A DNA stretch of 49,026 nucleotides from Shewanella holmiensis (GTDB lineage Bacteria > Pseudomonadota > Gammaproteobacteria > Enterobacterales > Shewanellaceae): NCBI RefSeq assembly GCF_025370255.1, contig NZ_JAMTCD010000028.1, positions 1 to 49,026 of the forward strand. Direction: 5' to 3'. The stretch's first letter is position 1; each line of letters opens with the position of its first letter. The position numbers were made by a program, and so were the translations under genes. Below are positions 26,234-35,756 of this stretch, one piece after another. Below the pieces are notes generated by a model, which worked only from the letters and a program-made list of their open reading frames with translations, was not told the DNA's origin and did not search any database.

Positions 26234-27601
26234 ATGGCCAGTAATGGACTGTCGGGCATGGAAAAAAAAGTCGCATTTTCGTTAGCCAGTGTGTTTGGCT
26301 TACGCATGATGGGGCTATTCATGATCATGCCTGTTTTTGCGTTATATGGACAACACCTTGAAGGTTTCTCACCTCTTTGGGTCGGTATCGCCATTGGTGC
26401 TTACGGGCTTACCCAAGCCATTTTACAAATACCCATGGGCATATTGTCTGACAAGTATGGCCGTAAACCCATTATCATGGCGGGGCTGGTATTGTTTGCC
26501 ATTGGTAGTTTAATTGCCGCGTCTTCTGATCATATTTATGGCGTAGTGTTTGGCCGAGCAGTGCAAGGCATGGGGGCTATAGCCGCAGCGGTGTTAGCGC
26601 TTGCTGCCGATTTAACCCGTGATGAACAGCGTACCAAGGTTATGGCTGTTATTGGGATGTGTATCGGGTTTTCGTTTGCATTATCTTTGCTCGTTGGCCC
26701 TGTTGTTGCTCAATATGTTGGTTTAACAGGGTTATTTTTACTGACTGCGGCTTTAGCTGTACTAGGAATGCTAATTGTGCAGTTTTTTGTGCCTAATCCT
26801 ATCAGTCAAGCGCCAAAAGGCGACACTTTAGCGACTCCCGCTAAATTGAAAAAAATGTTAATGGATCCACAATTATTTCGTTTAGATGCCGGTATTTTTA
26901 TTTTGCATTTAGTCTTAACCGCGGTGTTTGTGGCATTACCTTTAGATTTAGTCGATGCGGGCTTAGTAAAAGAAAAGCATTGGATGTTATACTTTCCGGC
27001 TTTTGTTGGCGCGTTTTTCCTGATGGTGCCTTTGATTATCATCGGCGTGAAGAAAAACAATACTAAAACCATGTTTCAAATTTCATTGTTGTTGATGATG
27101 GCCTCGCTGGGGGCTATGGGTATTTTTGCTGACAATATTTGGGTGTTGAGCGGCGCAGTGCTGTTCTTTTTCACTGGGTTTAATTACCTTGAAGCATCGT
27201 TACCGAGTTTGATTGCAAAGTTTTGCCCTGTTGGCGATAAAGGTTCAGCAATGGGGGTGTATTCTACCAGCCAGTTTTTAGGTGCATTTTGTGGTGGCAT
27301 GTTAGGTGGTGGCGCGTATCAGTTAGTCGGCGCCTCTGGGGTCTTTTTCGTCTCACTGGGATTAATGACCTTATGGTTATTACTGACCTTTGGCATGGCC
27401 AAGCCAGTGCTGCTAAAAAGCTATACGCTTGAAGCAAATATAAAAGATAAACCTCATGCTCAAACCATGGCCTCTCAGTTGTCACAGCTAACGGGTGTGG
27501 CTGAAGCTATAGTGGTATTAGAGGATAAAGTCGCCTATTTAAAGGTGAATGACGATTTCAATTTAAGCGAAGCCAGAGCTGTGTTAGGCTCTGTTAATTA
27601 G
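26234..27601 (+). CDS. MFS transporter with C-terminal YAM domain (YajR-like)
   Basis: An inner-membrane major-facilitator protein of 455 residues with twelve helices. The motif-A sequence DKYGRKP after helix 2 and GRAVQGMGAIAAA in helix 4 are typical of drug-efflux-like MFS proteins. About 60 residues at the C-terminus (roughly 397-455; KPHAQTMASQLSQLTGVAEA then a beta-rich end) form a soluble ferredoxin-like fold, as in YajR. That makes YajR-type the best call; the substrate is unknown. Start: ATG at 26234 with AAAGGG seven bases before it. Another ATG at 26230 opens only a four-codon frame. It is divergent from uvrA and 54 bases ahead of ssb. Confidence 0.9.
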   Translation: MASNGLSGMEKKVAFSLASVFGLRMMGLFMIMPVFALYGQHLEGFSPLWVGIAIGAYGLTQAILQIPMGILSDKYGRKPIIMAGLVLFAIGSLIAASSDHIYGVVFGRAVQGMGAIAAAVLALAADLTRDEQRTKVMAVIGMCIGFSFALSLLVGPVVAQYVGLTGLFLLTAALAVLGMLIVQFFVPNPISQAPKGDTLATPAKLKKMLMDPQLFRLDAGIFILHLVLTAVFVALPLDLVDAGLVKEKHWMLYFPAFVGAFFLMVPLIIIGVKKNNTKTMFQISLLLMMASLGAMGIFADNIWVLSGAVLFFFTGFNYLEASLPSLIAKFCPVGDKGSAMGVYSTSQFLGAFCGGMLGGGAYQLVGASGVFFVSLGLMTLWLLLTFGMAKPVLLKSYTLEANIKDKPHAQTMASQLSQLTGVAEAIVVLEDKVAYLKVNDDFNLSEARAVLGSVN

Positions 27602-27655
27602 ATCATTTTGATCAACCGAATAAGTGTATAGAAAAGATAATCGCAGGAGATTTCA

Positions 27656-28333
27656 ATGGCCAGTCGTGGTGTGAATAAAGTCATTTTAGTGGGTAACTTA
27701 GGTAAAGATCCTGAGGTACGTTACATGCCAAACGGTAATGCCGTTGCCAATTTTACTGTTGCGACAAGTGAGTCTTGGAAAGACCAGCAAGGCCAACTTC
27801 AAGAGCGTACCGAATGGCATAACATTGTCATGTATCGTCGTTTAGCTGAAGTGGCTGGTGAGTACCTTAAAAAAGGCTCGAAAGTCTATTTAGAAGGCAA
27901 GTTGCAAACCAGCAAGTGGCAAGATCAAACGACGGGGCAAGACCGTTACAAAACTGAAATTAATGCAATGGAAATGCAAATGCTTGATAGCCGCAACAGC
28001 GGTGCAGGCCAAGATAACAGTCAATATGATCAAGCTCCTCAACAACGCGCCCCTCAAGCGGCTCGTCCAGTTGCGCAGCCTCAGTATAATCAAGGTGGTG
28101 TAAACCAAGGTGTTCCACAAGGTAGCTATCAGCAAGCACCCGTTCAAGGTGGTTATGCACAACCGAATAAGCCAGCGCCTCAACAGCCTGCTTATGCTCC
28201 TAAACCACAGGCGCCACAAGGTAATTATCAGCCTCAACAAAATGCGGCACCCGCTCAGCGTCCAGCGCCTCAACCTGCGCAAAACTTTACCCCAGATTTA
28301 GATGAAGGCTGGGATGACGACATTCCGTTCTAG
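27656..28333 (+). CDS. ssb: Single-stranded DNA-binding protein
   Basis: SSB coats single-stranded DNA in replication, repair and recombination and recruits partner proteins through its tail. The 225-residue product has an N-terminal OB fold (about 1-110, beginning [20 protein letters not shown]), a long glutamine-, proline- and glycine-rich linker (about 115-210) and the acidic tip [10 protein letters not shown], the docking site for other repair proteins. E. coli SSB has 178 residues; the difference is in the linker. Start: ATG with AGGAG six bases before it. A good terminator follows at 28373-28397. SSB, the MFS gene and divergent uvrA form a cluster like the uvrA-ssb arrangement in other gammaproteobacteria. 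Confidence 0.98.
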   Translation: MASRGVNKVILVGNLGKDPEVRYMPNGNAVANFTVATSESWKDQQGQLQERTEWHNIVMYRRLAEVAGEYLKKGSKVYLEGKLQTSKWQDQTTGQDRYKTEINAMEMQMLDSRNSGAGQDNSQYDQAPQQRAPQAARPVAQPQYNQGGVNQGVPQGSYQQAPVQGGYAQPNKPAPQQPAYAPKPQAPQGNYQPQQNAAPAQRPAPQPAQNFTPDLDEGWDDDIPF

Positions 28334-28372
28334 GATATCGTTACAGTAACTTAACGCAAGTTAATGAAATCT

Positions 28373-28397
28373 AAGACCTGCTTGCAGGTCTTTTTAA
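28373..28397 (+). terminator. Terminator after ssb
   Basis: An 8-bp stem (AAGACCTG with CAGGTCTT) and a short loop, followed by TTTTT on the plus strand, 40 bases after the ssb stop. Confidence 0.88.
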
Positions 28398-28498
28398 TTT
28401 TTGTATGTTGATATAAAAGAGTGGGTTAATTCTCTTTTGTATGCAGGCTCTGGTAAACTCAGCTGAGATTATTGGGCAATCTTAAAAAGAAGATAGTG

Positions 28499-29509
28499 AT
28501 GGAAAAAATTCTGTTCATTCGCCATGACAAAATAGGGGATTTTATTCTCACATGGCCTGCTTTTTATATATTGAAAAAAGCATTACCCAACACGCGCATT
28601 GAGGTTTTCGTTGCTCCTGTAATGAAAAGCTTCGCATTGACGTGCCCATACATTGATGATGTCGTCGTTGATACTGGTGATGACGCGCAGTTAGTTGAGC
28701 AAATTAAAGCCAATCGTTACGATGCGGTTATCGTATCTCACTCCGATTTCCGAATTTACAATTTAGTCAGTAAAGCTGATATCCCATACAAAATTGCGCC
28801 TAATCATGGTTGGTTTCGATACCTATATCCTCATCGAGCGAATACGAAATATAAAAAAGGCGAACCCTGTTGGCGTGGCAGTTACATGTTAGCCGAGCAG
28901 TTTTTACTTAACCATCAAGTTACCATTCCAGAACTGCCTTCTCAGTTGTGGGATGTGACCTCTGAGCGTGAACAGTGGCGTAAGTACTATCAACAGCAAA
29001 ATGATGAAAAACTGATTTTTATTCATCCAGGTACTGGCGGTTCTTCAGGAAGTTTGCCAGAAGCACATTTTGCTGAGTTGATAACAAAGATTGATCAGCG
29101 CACAGATTTAGATTGTCGTTTCATATTAACCTACAGTGGTGATGAAAAAGCGCTGGCGCTTAGCATTCAATCATTACTGGTTAAGACCAATATCAAAGTT
29201 GAATTAGCCACACCATTGAAAAGCTTGGCTGATTTTGCCCGTTCGATTGTGGCTGCAGATATGTTTATTGCAGGCTCAACCGGCCCTCTGCACATTGCTG
29301 GGTTACATAATGTGCCAACTGTTGGTTTTTATGCAGGTCGACGCTCTGCACCAAAGTTGAAATGGCAGACATTAACAGAACCTGCTAAACGTTTAGCATT
29401 CACTCCGCCTGTGGGGCGAAAGGGGCGAAATATGGCCTTGGTTGATGTGGATCACGCGGCAAGTGAAATTAGCGCCTTTTTAAACCAGCATTATGCTGAG
29501 CAAGTGTAA
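28499..29509 (+). CDS. Glycosyltransferase family 9 (heptosyltransferase-like)
   Basis: A cytoplasmic-face GT-B glycosyltransferase of 336 residues, probably adding heptose to the LPS inner core. It begins with the GT9 motif MEKILFIRHDKIGDFILTWP; the nucleotide-sugar site includes FIHPGTGGSSGSLP, the counterpart of the usual PGA..KRWP region, and later FIAGSTGPLHIAGLHNVPTVGFY, a clear GT9 signature. Start: ATG at 28499; a TTG at 28472 would add nine residues but the family motif starts right after the ATG. It opens a five-gene same-strand cluster with hldD next, so heptose transfer fits the setting. Whether it equals WaaC, WaaF or WaaQ cannot be said. Confidence 0.86.
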   Translation: MEKILFIRHDKIGDFILTWPAFYILKKALPNTRIEVFVAPVMKSFALTCPYIDDVVVDTGDDAQLVEQIKANRYDAVIVSHSDFRIYNLVSKADIPYKIAPNHGWFRYLYPHRANTKYKKGEPCWRGSYMLAEQFLLNHQVTIPELPSQLWDVTSEREQWRKYYQQQNDEKLIFIHPGTGGSSGSLPEAHFAELITKIDQRTDLDCRFILTYSGDEKALALSIQSLLVKTNIKVELATPLKSLADFARSIVAADMFIAGSTGPLHIAGLHNVPTVGFYAGRRSAPKLKWQTLTEPAKRLAFTPPVGRKGRNMALVDVDHAASEISAFLNQHYAEQV

Positions 29510-29559
29510 TTTGAATGGTGTTGTAAACAATATAAATCCAACCTAGTGGAAGCAATATT

Positions 29560-30513
29560 ATGATCGTAATTACTGGAGCCGCAGGCTTTATTGGCAGTAA
29601 CTTAGTTAAGACATTAAATCAATTAGGTCGCAATGACATTATCGCTGTTGATGATCTGACCGATGGCACAAAAATGTTTAATTTAGCTGATTGTGAAATT
29701 GCGGATTATTTAGATAAAGATGCTTTTCTTGAACAGATAAAATTGGGTCAACTTGACTATGAAATCGAGGTTATCTTTCATCAAGGTGCTTGCTCATCTA
29801 CCACAGAGTGGGATGGCAAGTTTATGATGGAGAATAACTTTGAATACTCTAAAACCTTACTGCATTTTTGCCAGGCCAATAAAGTGCAATTTATTTATGC
29901 TTCTTCGGCTTCAGTTTATGGCGGCAGTGAAACGTTTGTCGAAAAACGTGAGCTAGAAAAGCCGTTAAATGTGTACGCATATTCTAAATTCTTATTTGAT
30001 CAATATGTCCGTCAGCAAACATTAACTACCCAGGTTGCAGGACTGAGATACTTTAACGTTTATGGCCCCCGCGAGCAGCATAAAGGCGGTATGGCGAGCG
30101 TGGCATTCCACTTTAACAATCAAATTAATGCCAATGGCTTATGTCGTTTGTTTGAAGGTGTAGATGGCTATGAAAATGGTCAACAATTACGTGACTTTGT
30201 TTACGTAGAAGATGTGGTAAAAGTGAATTTATGGCTATGGAAAAATGCGACAGTCTCCGGCATTTTCAATTGTGGTACGGGTAAGGCTCAAAGCTTTAAT
30301 GATGTGGCGAATGCGGTGATTCAATATCATGGTAAAGGGCACATCGAATATATTCCGTTTCCAGATAAGCTTAAAGGTGCTTATCAAAGCTACACGCAAG
30401 CTGATTTAACTCAATTAAGAAAGGTTGGCTGTCACCATGAGTTTAAGACCGTTGAGCAGGCTGTTCCTGAATATCTAGACTGGTTGAAAGCACAACACTT
30501 TATTGGTCAGTAA
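29560..30513 (+). CDS. hldD: ADP-L-glycero-D-manno-heptose 6-epimerase
   Basis: HldD (RfaD) turns ADP-D-glycero-heptose into ADP-L-glycero-heptose, the donor for the LPS inner core. The 317-residue short-chain dehydrogenase has the cofactor motif [10 protein letters not shown] (5-14), the active-site serine region [10 protein letters not shown] (113-122) and the catalytic pair Y139 and K143 in [10 protein letters not shown]. Later motifs [20 protein letters not shown] and [17 protein letters not shown] are typical of HldD. Start: ATG with GGAAG upstream. It lies 50 bases after the GT9 gene and 37 before the next glycosyltransferase, so it supplies the sugar used by its neighbours. Confidence 0.96.
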   Translation: MIVITGAAGFIGSNLVKTLNQLGRNDIIAVDDLTDGTKMFNLADCEIADYLDKDAFLEQIKLGQLDYEIEVIFHQGACSSTTEWDGKFMMENNFEYSKTLLHFCQANKVQFIYASSASVYGGSETFVEKRELEKPLNVYAYSKFLFDQYVRQQTLTTQVAGLRYFNVYGPREQHKGGMASVAFHFNNQINANGLCRLFEGVDGYENGQQLRDFVYVEDVVKVNLWLWKNATVSGIFNCGTGKAQSFNDVANAVIQYHGKGHIEYIPFPDKLKGAYQSYTQADLTQLRKVGCHHEFKTVEQAVPEYLDWLKAQHFIGQ

Positions 30514-30550
30514 CCTGTTTTTAACTCTTTAATGTAAAGTGGAACAATAA

Positions 30551-31396
30551 ATGAAAAAGGCTATTTTTACATTGGCAATTGGTGATACTAATCCAATGTA
30601 TAACGCAGCATTGCTAGGTTTTAAGTTATATGCTGAAAAAGTGGGTGCAGATTTAATTGTCTCAGATCAATTTCACTATCCCATCAACATAGAAAATCCT
30701 CAGCATACCGCGAGTCCTGCCTGGACCGAGAAGCTGTACATTAAAGAGCTACTGAAACAATACGATAGAGTGTTATATGTGGATGCGGATATTATTATTA
30801 CGCCGCATGCGAAAAACATATTTGAACAATATGATGATTTAGAAACCATTTATATGTTCAATGAAGGTGCATTACTCGAGCGCCAACCTGTTTTAGATAA
30901 AATCTTTGCTATAAAAGGGCCGGTTGAAAACTGGCCTCAAGTAAATGGTCGCCCAGTTTATTTCAATTTGGGCTGCATGCTTATTTCAAACAAAAGCAAA
31001 TTATTCGACATTGCTAATTTAGAAGATTTACAACAGGTGTGTAATCACATTAAGTACTATGAGCAAACCTATATCAATTACCTTATTCAGCGTGATGGGT
31101 TAAAGCATCAAAGTATTGATGCAGAATTCAATCGTATGGATGTGTTAGGCGCAGAGGGCTATCGTGATGCGAGCTTCATTCATTACGCTGGTCGAGGCTA
31201 TACCAATTCTTCATTGAAACGTGAAGTGAGATTTGTGAATGACTTTTGCGAGTTAAATAAAGGATTGATCGCAGCAGACACATTGGCCGATATTAAGCGT
31301 AGTGGATGGGAACTTTTCATTAATAAAGCCCACAAACGTTACAAGCTGCCTAGAACAATGGTGGATTATTTGGCCAAAAAGTTTGTCACAATATAA
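30551..31396 (+). CDS. GT-A fold glycosyltransferase (GT8-like)
   Basis: A 281-residue protein with the DxD metal-nucleotide motif at D78-A-D80 (DRVLYVDADIIITP) and a conserved FNLGCMLIS stretch like the acceptor region of GT8 enzymes. It would transfer a sugar from a nucleotide donor in the cytoplasm, most likely onto the LPS core given its neighbours. Start: ATG with GGAAC upstream. Donor and acceptor are unknown; a capsule or O-chain role is possible. Confidence 0.78.
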   Translation: MKKAIFTLAIGDTNPMYNAALLGFKLYAEKVGADLIVSDQFHYPINIENPQHTASPAWTEKLYIKELLKQYDRVLYVDADIIITPHAKNIFEQYDDLETIYMFNEGALLERQPVLDKIFAIKGPVENWPQVNGRPVYFNLGCMLISNKSKLFDIANLEDLQQVCNHIKYYEQTYINYLIQRDGLKHQSIDAEFNRMDVLGAEGYRDASFIHYAGRGYTNSSLKREVRFVNDFCELNKGLIAADTLADIKRSGWELFINKAHKRYKLPRTMVDYLAKKFVTI

Positions 31397-31443
31397 TTGC
31401 AGATAATTTACAGTGTTCATCAATTTATTTGGAGTGATGATTT

Positions 31444-32220
31444 TTGCTTAAATACAAAGTGTTTGTTATTAACCTTGCGCGTTCACCTCAGCGTTTAACT
31501 GCTATATCGACTCAGTTAGCACAGCTTGGTATTCCTTTTGAGCGCATTGAAGGTGTTGATGGCGGTTTACTTAGCGCTGATGATATAGAGGCTGTATCTC
31601 CTAAAGTACTAGCGGAAAAAAGTTACCATAGAGCGCTAGGGAAAGGCGAGATTGGTTGCTCGTTAAGCCATAAACGCGCTTGGCAAAAAATTCTGGATGA
31701 TGATTTAGATTTTGCATTTGTATTGGAAGATGACATTGGCCTTGAAGATAACTTTGCCGATGTAGTTAACTTAATGGCCAATTTACCGCATGCAAATTGG
31801 GACTTTATTAAGTTGTATCCACTGCGACGTGGCGGTGGTAGCAATATTAGAGACTCATTTGATTACCAAGGGCATCAATTTGTGAGTTACCATAAGTTCC
31901 CGATTAGTGCGGTTGCTCAGGTAGTGAGTAAACAAGGCGCAAGGTCATTACTGAAGCACATGCCTTATATTTTAGAGCCTGTAGATGGCCACATTAAGTC
32001 TTGGTGGTCACTGGGTATCTATCCATTTGGGTTAATGCCTTACTGCGTTTCCGTGGATTTAGATGGTCTTTCAGATATTAACCCACATGGTGGGTTAGAG
32101 AAGATGAAACAACGCAAATTAACTAAGTTACGTTTAAATTGGACCCGCGCGTTTAAACGCATGTTAGCCACACCATCATTAGACAAACATTTTAACCAAT
32201 TTAAAAATAGTTTGAAGTAA
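31444..32220 (+). CDS. Glycosyltransferase family 25 (LPS biosynthesis)
   Basis: A 258-residue GT25 enzyme, the family of Lex1/LgtB-type galactosyltransferases that decorate lipooligosaccharide. Motifs: YKVFVINLARSPQRL at the start, PFERIEGVDG (31-40), GEIGCSLSHKRAW (68-80), and FVLEDDI (92-98) with the acidic motif EDD. The start is TTG at 31444 with GGAG nine bases upstream; an ATG at 31438 is out of frame and stops after four codons. The weak start codon may keep its level low. Fourth gene of the LPS cluster. Confidence 0.87.
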   Translation: MLKYKVFVINLARSPQRLTAISTQLAQLGIPFERIEGVDGGLLSADDIEAVSPKVLAEKSYHRALGKGEIGCSLSHKRAWQKILDDDLDFAFVLEDDIGLEDNFADVVNLMANLPHANWDFIKLYPLRRGGGSNIRDSFDYQGHQFVSYHKFPISAVAQVVSKQGARSLLKHMPYILEPVDGHIKSWWSLGIYPFGLMPYCVSVDLDGLSDINPHGGLEKMKQRKLTKLRLNWTRAFKRMLATPSLDKHFNQFKNSLK

Positions 32221-32228
32221 GGAATATT

Positions 32229-33338
32229 GTGAACGGATTAGTCAGCCATCAGCAGCTTCTAGATGCCAAGCGAGTGCTTTATATGACTCATTTGGCTATT
32301 GGTGACTTTGTTTATCAAGGCGTGTGGTTATCGGCGTTAAAAGCCAAATATCCACACTTAACCATTGATATTTGGTTTGATGATTGCCGTAGAAGACCAC
32401 ATGAATGGGCCAGTGGCCGTAATCAGATTTTAACCGAATGGATTGATGCCATTGGTGACTTTGGTGATGTTTACCCTATCGTGTCGAATATTGCCCAACG
32501 TGAACAGTTTATGACTAAAGCACAACATCAAGATTACGATGTAGTCGTGTTTGTTGGTAAAAATCGTGCAGCACAATATGCCAAGTTGGCCAGACAAATA
32601 TCCCCTAAGGGGTGGGTTGTTGCGACATCTAGCGGGATTAATTTTTTAACTAAGTGGTTATACTTTAATAAATTAGATGGCGTAATTAGTTACGACGATA
32701 TTGCTGATTCCACCCAACATATTACTGAGTTATATGCGGAGTGTTTTGAGCGCTTGTTAGGCCTTAAATCTACCGATTTAGTGTCTGGCTATACTCAGTT
32801 AATGATCCAACCTGAAGCCCAGTTTACAGAGCAAGCTAAACAGATTATTACAGCCTTAACTCAAGGCGATACTTCAAAACGGGTGTGTTTTATTAATCAT
32901 CTCTCAACCGCTGCGAAAAAAGATTATCCTTGGCCTCAATTAAAAACGGTGATATTGCAGCTAGCACAGCAATATCCTCAATTGGTGTTCATCATCAATA
33001 CCCCTCCGAATCAATTAGCAACGGTACAACAGGATGTAAGTACCGATAAAAATTTGAGTGCCTTACCTATAACCGTTTTTACCGCTTTGGATAATTTTTT
33101 CCAATTACCTGCGTTAATGGCTGAATGTGATTTTTGTTTTAGTGTCGATACCGCCACTGCCCATCTTGCTGTTAGTATGGGGGTGCCGCAAGTAGCTGTA
33201 ATGGCGAGTGATTTTAAACTTTGGCAGCCATTGGGTGATAGTCTAATTTTAGAAGGTAGCGGTAAAGCCAGCTCTGTGGAACCTGAGACTGTGGTAAAGG
33301 CCTGTAAAGCACAATTGGATAAGATTATCTGTCAATAA
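32229..33338 (+). CDS. Second glycosyltransferase family 9 protein
   Basis: A 369-residue GT-B protein of the heptosyltransferase family, diverged from the first. Evidence: an N-terminal RVLYMTHLAIGDFVYQGVWL segment like the GT9 opening, and a C-terminal CDFCFSVDTATAHLAVSMGV followed by PQVAVM, the family signature with D-TAT-HLA in place of the usual D-GP-H. Start: GTG at 32229 with AAGGA upstream, eight bases after the GT25 stop. It may add a core heptose or another residue; the specific step is not known. It ends the LPS cluster. Confidence 0.82.
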   Translation: MNGLVSHQQLLDAKRVLYMTHLAIGDFVYQGVWLSALKAKYPHLTIDIWFDDCRRRPHEWASGRNQILTEWIDAIGDFGDVYPIVSNIAQREQFMTKAQHQDYDVVVFVGKNRAAQYAKLARQISPKGWVVATSSGINFLTKWLYFNKLDGVISYDDIADSTQHITELYAECFERLLGLKSTDLVSGYTQLMIQPEAQFTEQAKQIITALTQGDTSKRVCFINHLSTAAKKDYPWPQLKTVILQLAQQYPQLVFIINTPPNQLATVQQDVSTDKNLSALPITVFTALDNFFQLPALMAECDFCFSVDTATAHLAVSMGVPQVAVMASDFKLWQPLGDSLILEGSGKASSVEPETVVKACKAQLDKIICQ

Positions 33339-33410
33339 CGGTTTAGGGTAAGTTCATCGCATTTATAAAAATGAGGTTGAGCGCTTTTTTCAACTCAATT
33401 GAGTCGCTAT

Positions 33411-34142
33411 TTACAGTGACTGGTATTTATCGAGAATTTGCTGATACTCCCCTGATTGTTTTAGTGCTATCACGCCAAGGGCGAATCTTGCGATGGCGGC
33501 TGTTTGGCGTGCATGAAAACCGATATACAGAGGTTGCTTGTCAGGCATCGAACCTGCGTATTGAATTTTATCAATCAGCCCCAGTTGTTTTGCGGTATAT
33601 TCGATCACATGTCTATTATCCACAATGACCTTATGTCGACCTTTTATTAATCTAATAATATTCATTGAAAGAGGGTCTTCACCTGATGCAAGAAAAAGCG
33701 CTTTATGCTGCTGTAAATATGGCTCCAATACGTCGCCATAATCATAGCCTTTAATTACTGCGATAGATTGCTGATTGAGATCGCTGAGTTGGTGATAAGC
33801 CCAAGAATTGTTTTTGACCACGAAAAAGTCATTGCTGACATACCCCACCTCAGTATCATCTATTAATAATTGATTAGCTGCTGCGACGGTTGCAGTGATG
33901 GCTAATACCGCATCAATATTGCCGACTTGCGCTTCTTTCAGCGCTCTTTTGAATGGCATTTGGGTAAAAATGACTTTATCACCTTGGGATTCAAAAGCGC
34001 GTTGCATAATTTCGACCAGATAACCTGGCTGAGTATCGCAAACATAAGGGCACCATACATCTGAAGCCACATGGATATTCCTTGCTGATACAGTGAAACT
34101 GCATAACGTCATCACAGTCACTATCATAAAAATTCTAAGCAT
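33411..34142 (-). CDS. Periplasmic solute-binding protein, family 3 (amino-acid type)
   Basis: A 244-residue secreted protein. Signal peptide about 1-20 (MLRIFMIVTVMTLCSFTVSA). The mature part has the SBP_bac_3 pattern: GYLVEIMQRAFESQG, FKRALKEAQVGNIDAVLA, a central IAVIKGYDYG, and a C-terminal ALGVIALKQSGEYQQILDKY. No transporter genes are adjacent, as is common for these orphan proteins in Shewanella; they may bind amino acids or act in sensing. Start: ATG at 34142 with AGAGGA close upstream; a start at 34244 would put 34 odd residues before the signal peptide. Divergent from the oxidoreductase gene. Confidence 0.82.
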   Translation of the reverse strand: MLRIFMIVTVMTLCSFTVSARNIHVASDVWCPYVCDTQPGYLVEIMQRAFESQGDKVIFTQMPFKRALKEAQVGNIDAVLAITATVAAANQLLIDDTEVGYVSNDFFVVKNNSWAYHQLSDLNQQSIAVIKGYDYGDVLEPYLQQHKALFLASGEDPLSMNIIRLIKGRHKVIVDNRHVIEYTAKQLGLIDKIQYAGSMPDKQPLYIGFHARQTAAIARFALGVIALKQSGEYQQILDKYQSL

Positions 34143-34338
34143 GGGTTCCTCTAGCATGTGGTATGGCGTAGCTATCATTAAGGATTTACTGTTATACCGC
34201 AATATATTTCGCTTATGGATGTTACTATCTTTGGAGTAAATCACTAAATGTTGTGATTTTTTTTGATGTTGTCGTCACTATAATGCTGTATTTGATTCAT
34301 TTTTTTGTTGATTAAATTTAACTAGAAATAGGTGCAAT

Positions 34339-35340
34339 ATGCTTAATCATGACACGGTTAGACAGGTTGTTTTTGAACAGCCTGGTGATGCAAATGTAAT
34401 GCAATTCTCTGAAGGAAAACTTGCTTATTTACAACCAGGGCAGGTACGTATAAAAGTCCACGCGGCAGGCGTTAATGGGCCTGATATAAAGCAACGCATG
34501 GGGGCTTATCCTCCGCCAGAAAGCGCTAGCCCTATTCTTGGTTTAGAAGTCGCTGGGGTGATTATTGCTGTTGCTGATGATGTCTTGCAATGGCAAGTGG
34601 GGGACCCTGTTTGTGCTTTGGTGCCGGGAGGTGGGTATGCAGAAGCCGTTAATACATTCGCGGCTCATTGTTTACCTATTCCCAATGGTTGGAGTTTTAT
34701 TCAAGCTGCTGGGCTGCCTGAAACATTTTTTACCGTGTGGGGTAATGTGTTTATGCGAGCGGGTTTAAAGGCGGGCGAAACGGTTTTAGTGCATGGTGGT
34801 TCGGGTGGTATAGGGAGTACGGCAATTCAGCTCGCTAGCCAATTAGGAGCCAAAGTTTTTGCCACCTCAGGGTCTGAAGAAAAGCGCCAATTTTGCTTAA
34901 GCCAGGGGGCATCATTTGCTCTTAATTACCATGAGGAGTCTTTTGTCGAGCCGATCTTAACATTAACCGATAATGTTGGCGTTAATGTCGTGGTCGATAT
35001 CGCTGGAGGTGATTTTATTAATGAAAACCTTAAGGTGCTAGCAATGGATGGCCGCATGGTGTCTATCGCAATGCAAAGAGGCCCTAAAGCGACAGTCGAT
35101 ATATTTAGGATAATGGCTAAACGTATCGTGTGGACTGGCTCAACGCTACGACCGCAGAGTGTGGCTGCAAAAGCGAAAATTGCCAGTGAACTTCGTCAAC
35201 ATGTTTGGCCGCTACTTGATGCTGGTAAATTAAATATTGCGATTGATAAAGTGTTTTTGTTTGATGAGGTGGTCGCGGCGCATCAACATATGGAGTCGGG
35301 TTTACATAAAGGTAAAATCATTTTAAATATAAGCAATTAA
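34339..35340 (+). CDS. NAD(P)H-quinone oxidoreductase-like MDR protein
   Basis: A 333-residue zinc-free medium-chain dehydrogenase of the QOR/TP53I3 type. The N-terminal GroES-like domain has VHAAGVNGPDIKQRMGAYPP and LGLEVAGVI; the Rossmann domain has TVLVHGGSGGIGSTAIQLA (about 152-170). The C-terminal part includes GRMVSIAMQRG and HMESGLHKGKIIL, typical of the TIGR02824 group. Likely an NADPH-dependent reductase of quinones or enones; substrate unknown. Stands alone, with the solute-binding protein divergent. Confidence 0.87.
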   Translation: MLNHDTVRQVVFEQPGDANVMQFSEGKLAYLQPGQVRIKVHAAGVNGPDIKQRMGAYPPPESASPILGLEVAGVIIAVADDVLQWQVGDPVCALVPGGGYAEAVNTFAAHCLPIPNGWSFIQAAGLPETFFTVWGNVFMRAGLKAGETVLVHGGSGGIGSTAIQLASQLGAKVFATSGSEEKRQFCLSQGASFALNYHEESFVEPILTLTDNVGVNVVVDIAGGDFINENLKVLAMDGRMVSIAMQRGPKATVDIFRIMAKRIVWTGSTLRPQSVAAKAKIASELRQHVWPLLDAGKLNIAIDKVFLFDEVVAAHQHMESGLHKGKIILNISN

Positions 35341-35756
35341 AAAATGACATGAAAAAAAGTCATAAAAAACTTGAAGCATAATAAATTTAAGCTAATCTGC
35401 ATTTATCAAATGTTTGTTGAGTTAATTTTTTGACAAAACCACGCCAATTTTTAAGCGTAATACTTGCATTTGATCAAACTCAAGCGTGGTTTAGACACCA
35501 AGGGCTAAGCGGACTATCGATTCACACTAGCCCTTGCTTAGCCGAGGATTGGCTGATTTGTATCCATGATGAGTTATTTTGTGCTTTTTTGGCAAAAAAT
35601 TGAAAATTTCACCTATTTAGGCATTGATTCTCTGCAATTTTCTGTTTAAATACCCACATTATTAAAGCTTAATAATATTAAGCAAAGCTTTAGTTTTTAA
35701 AGCTCATATAACATATCTTTTTAAGTATATGTGTTGATTTAAGGGCGTTAGCATAT
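35341..35756. other. 416-base gap between oxidoreductase and acidic protein
   Basis: AT-rich, especially 35600-35756, which probably holds the promoter of the acidic protein. It contains a possible 57-codon frame (35430-35603) and overlapping inverted repeats (35500-35507 with 35528-35535; 35503-35510 with 35536-35543). Confidence 0.4.
35430..35603 (+). CDS. Possible small hypothetical protein with TTG start
   Basis: An open frame of 57 codons starting at TTG, just after an in-frame TGA (35418), with no clear ribosome site. The product begins TKPRQFLSVILAFDQ and ends CIHDELFCAFLAKN. It has two cysteines and three tryptophan or histidine-rich spots, but no motif I recognise. It may be real or chance; the TTG start and missing ribosome site count against it. 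Confidence 0.25.
   Translation: MTKPRQFLSVILAFDQTQAWFRHQGLSGLSIHTSPCLAEDWLICIHDELFCAFLAKN

Noticed and set aside
33371..33628. Plus-strand frame of 85 codons
   Set aside because: Mostly antisense to the 3' part of the solute-binding protein gene; no ribosome site or likeness.
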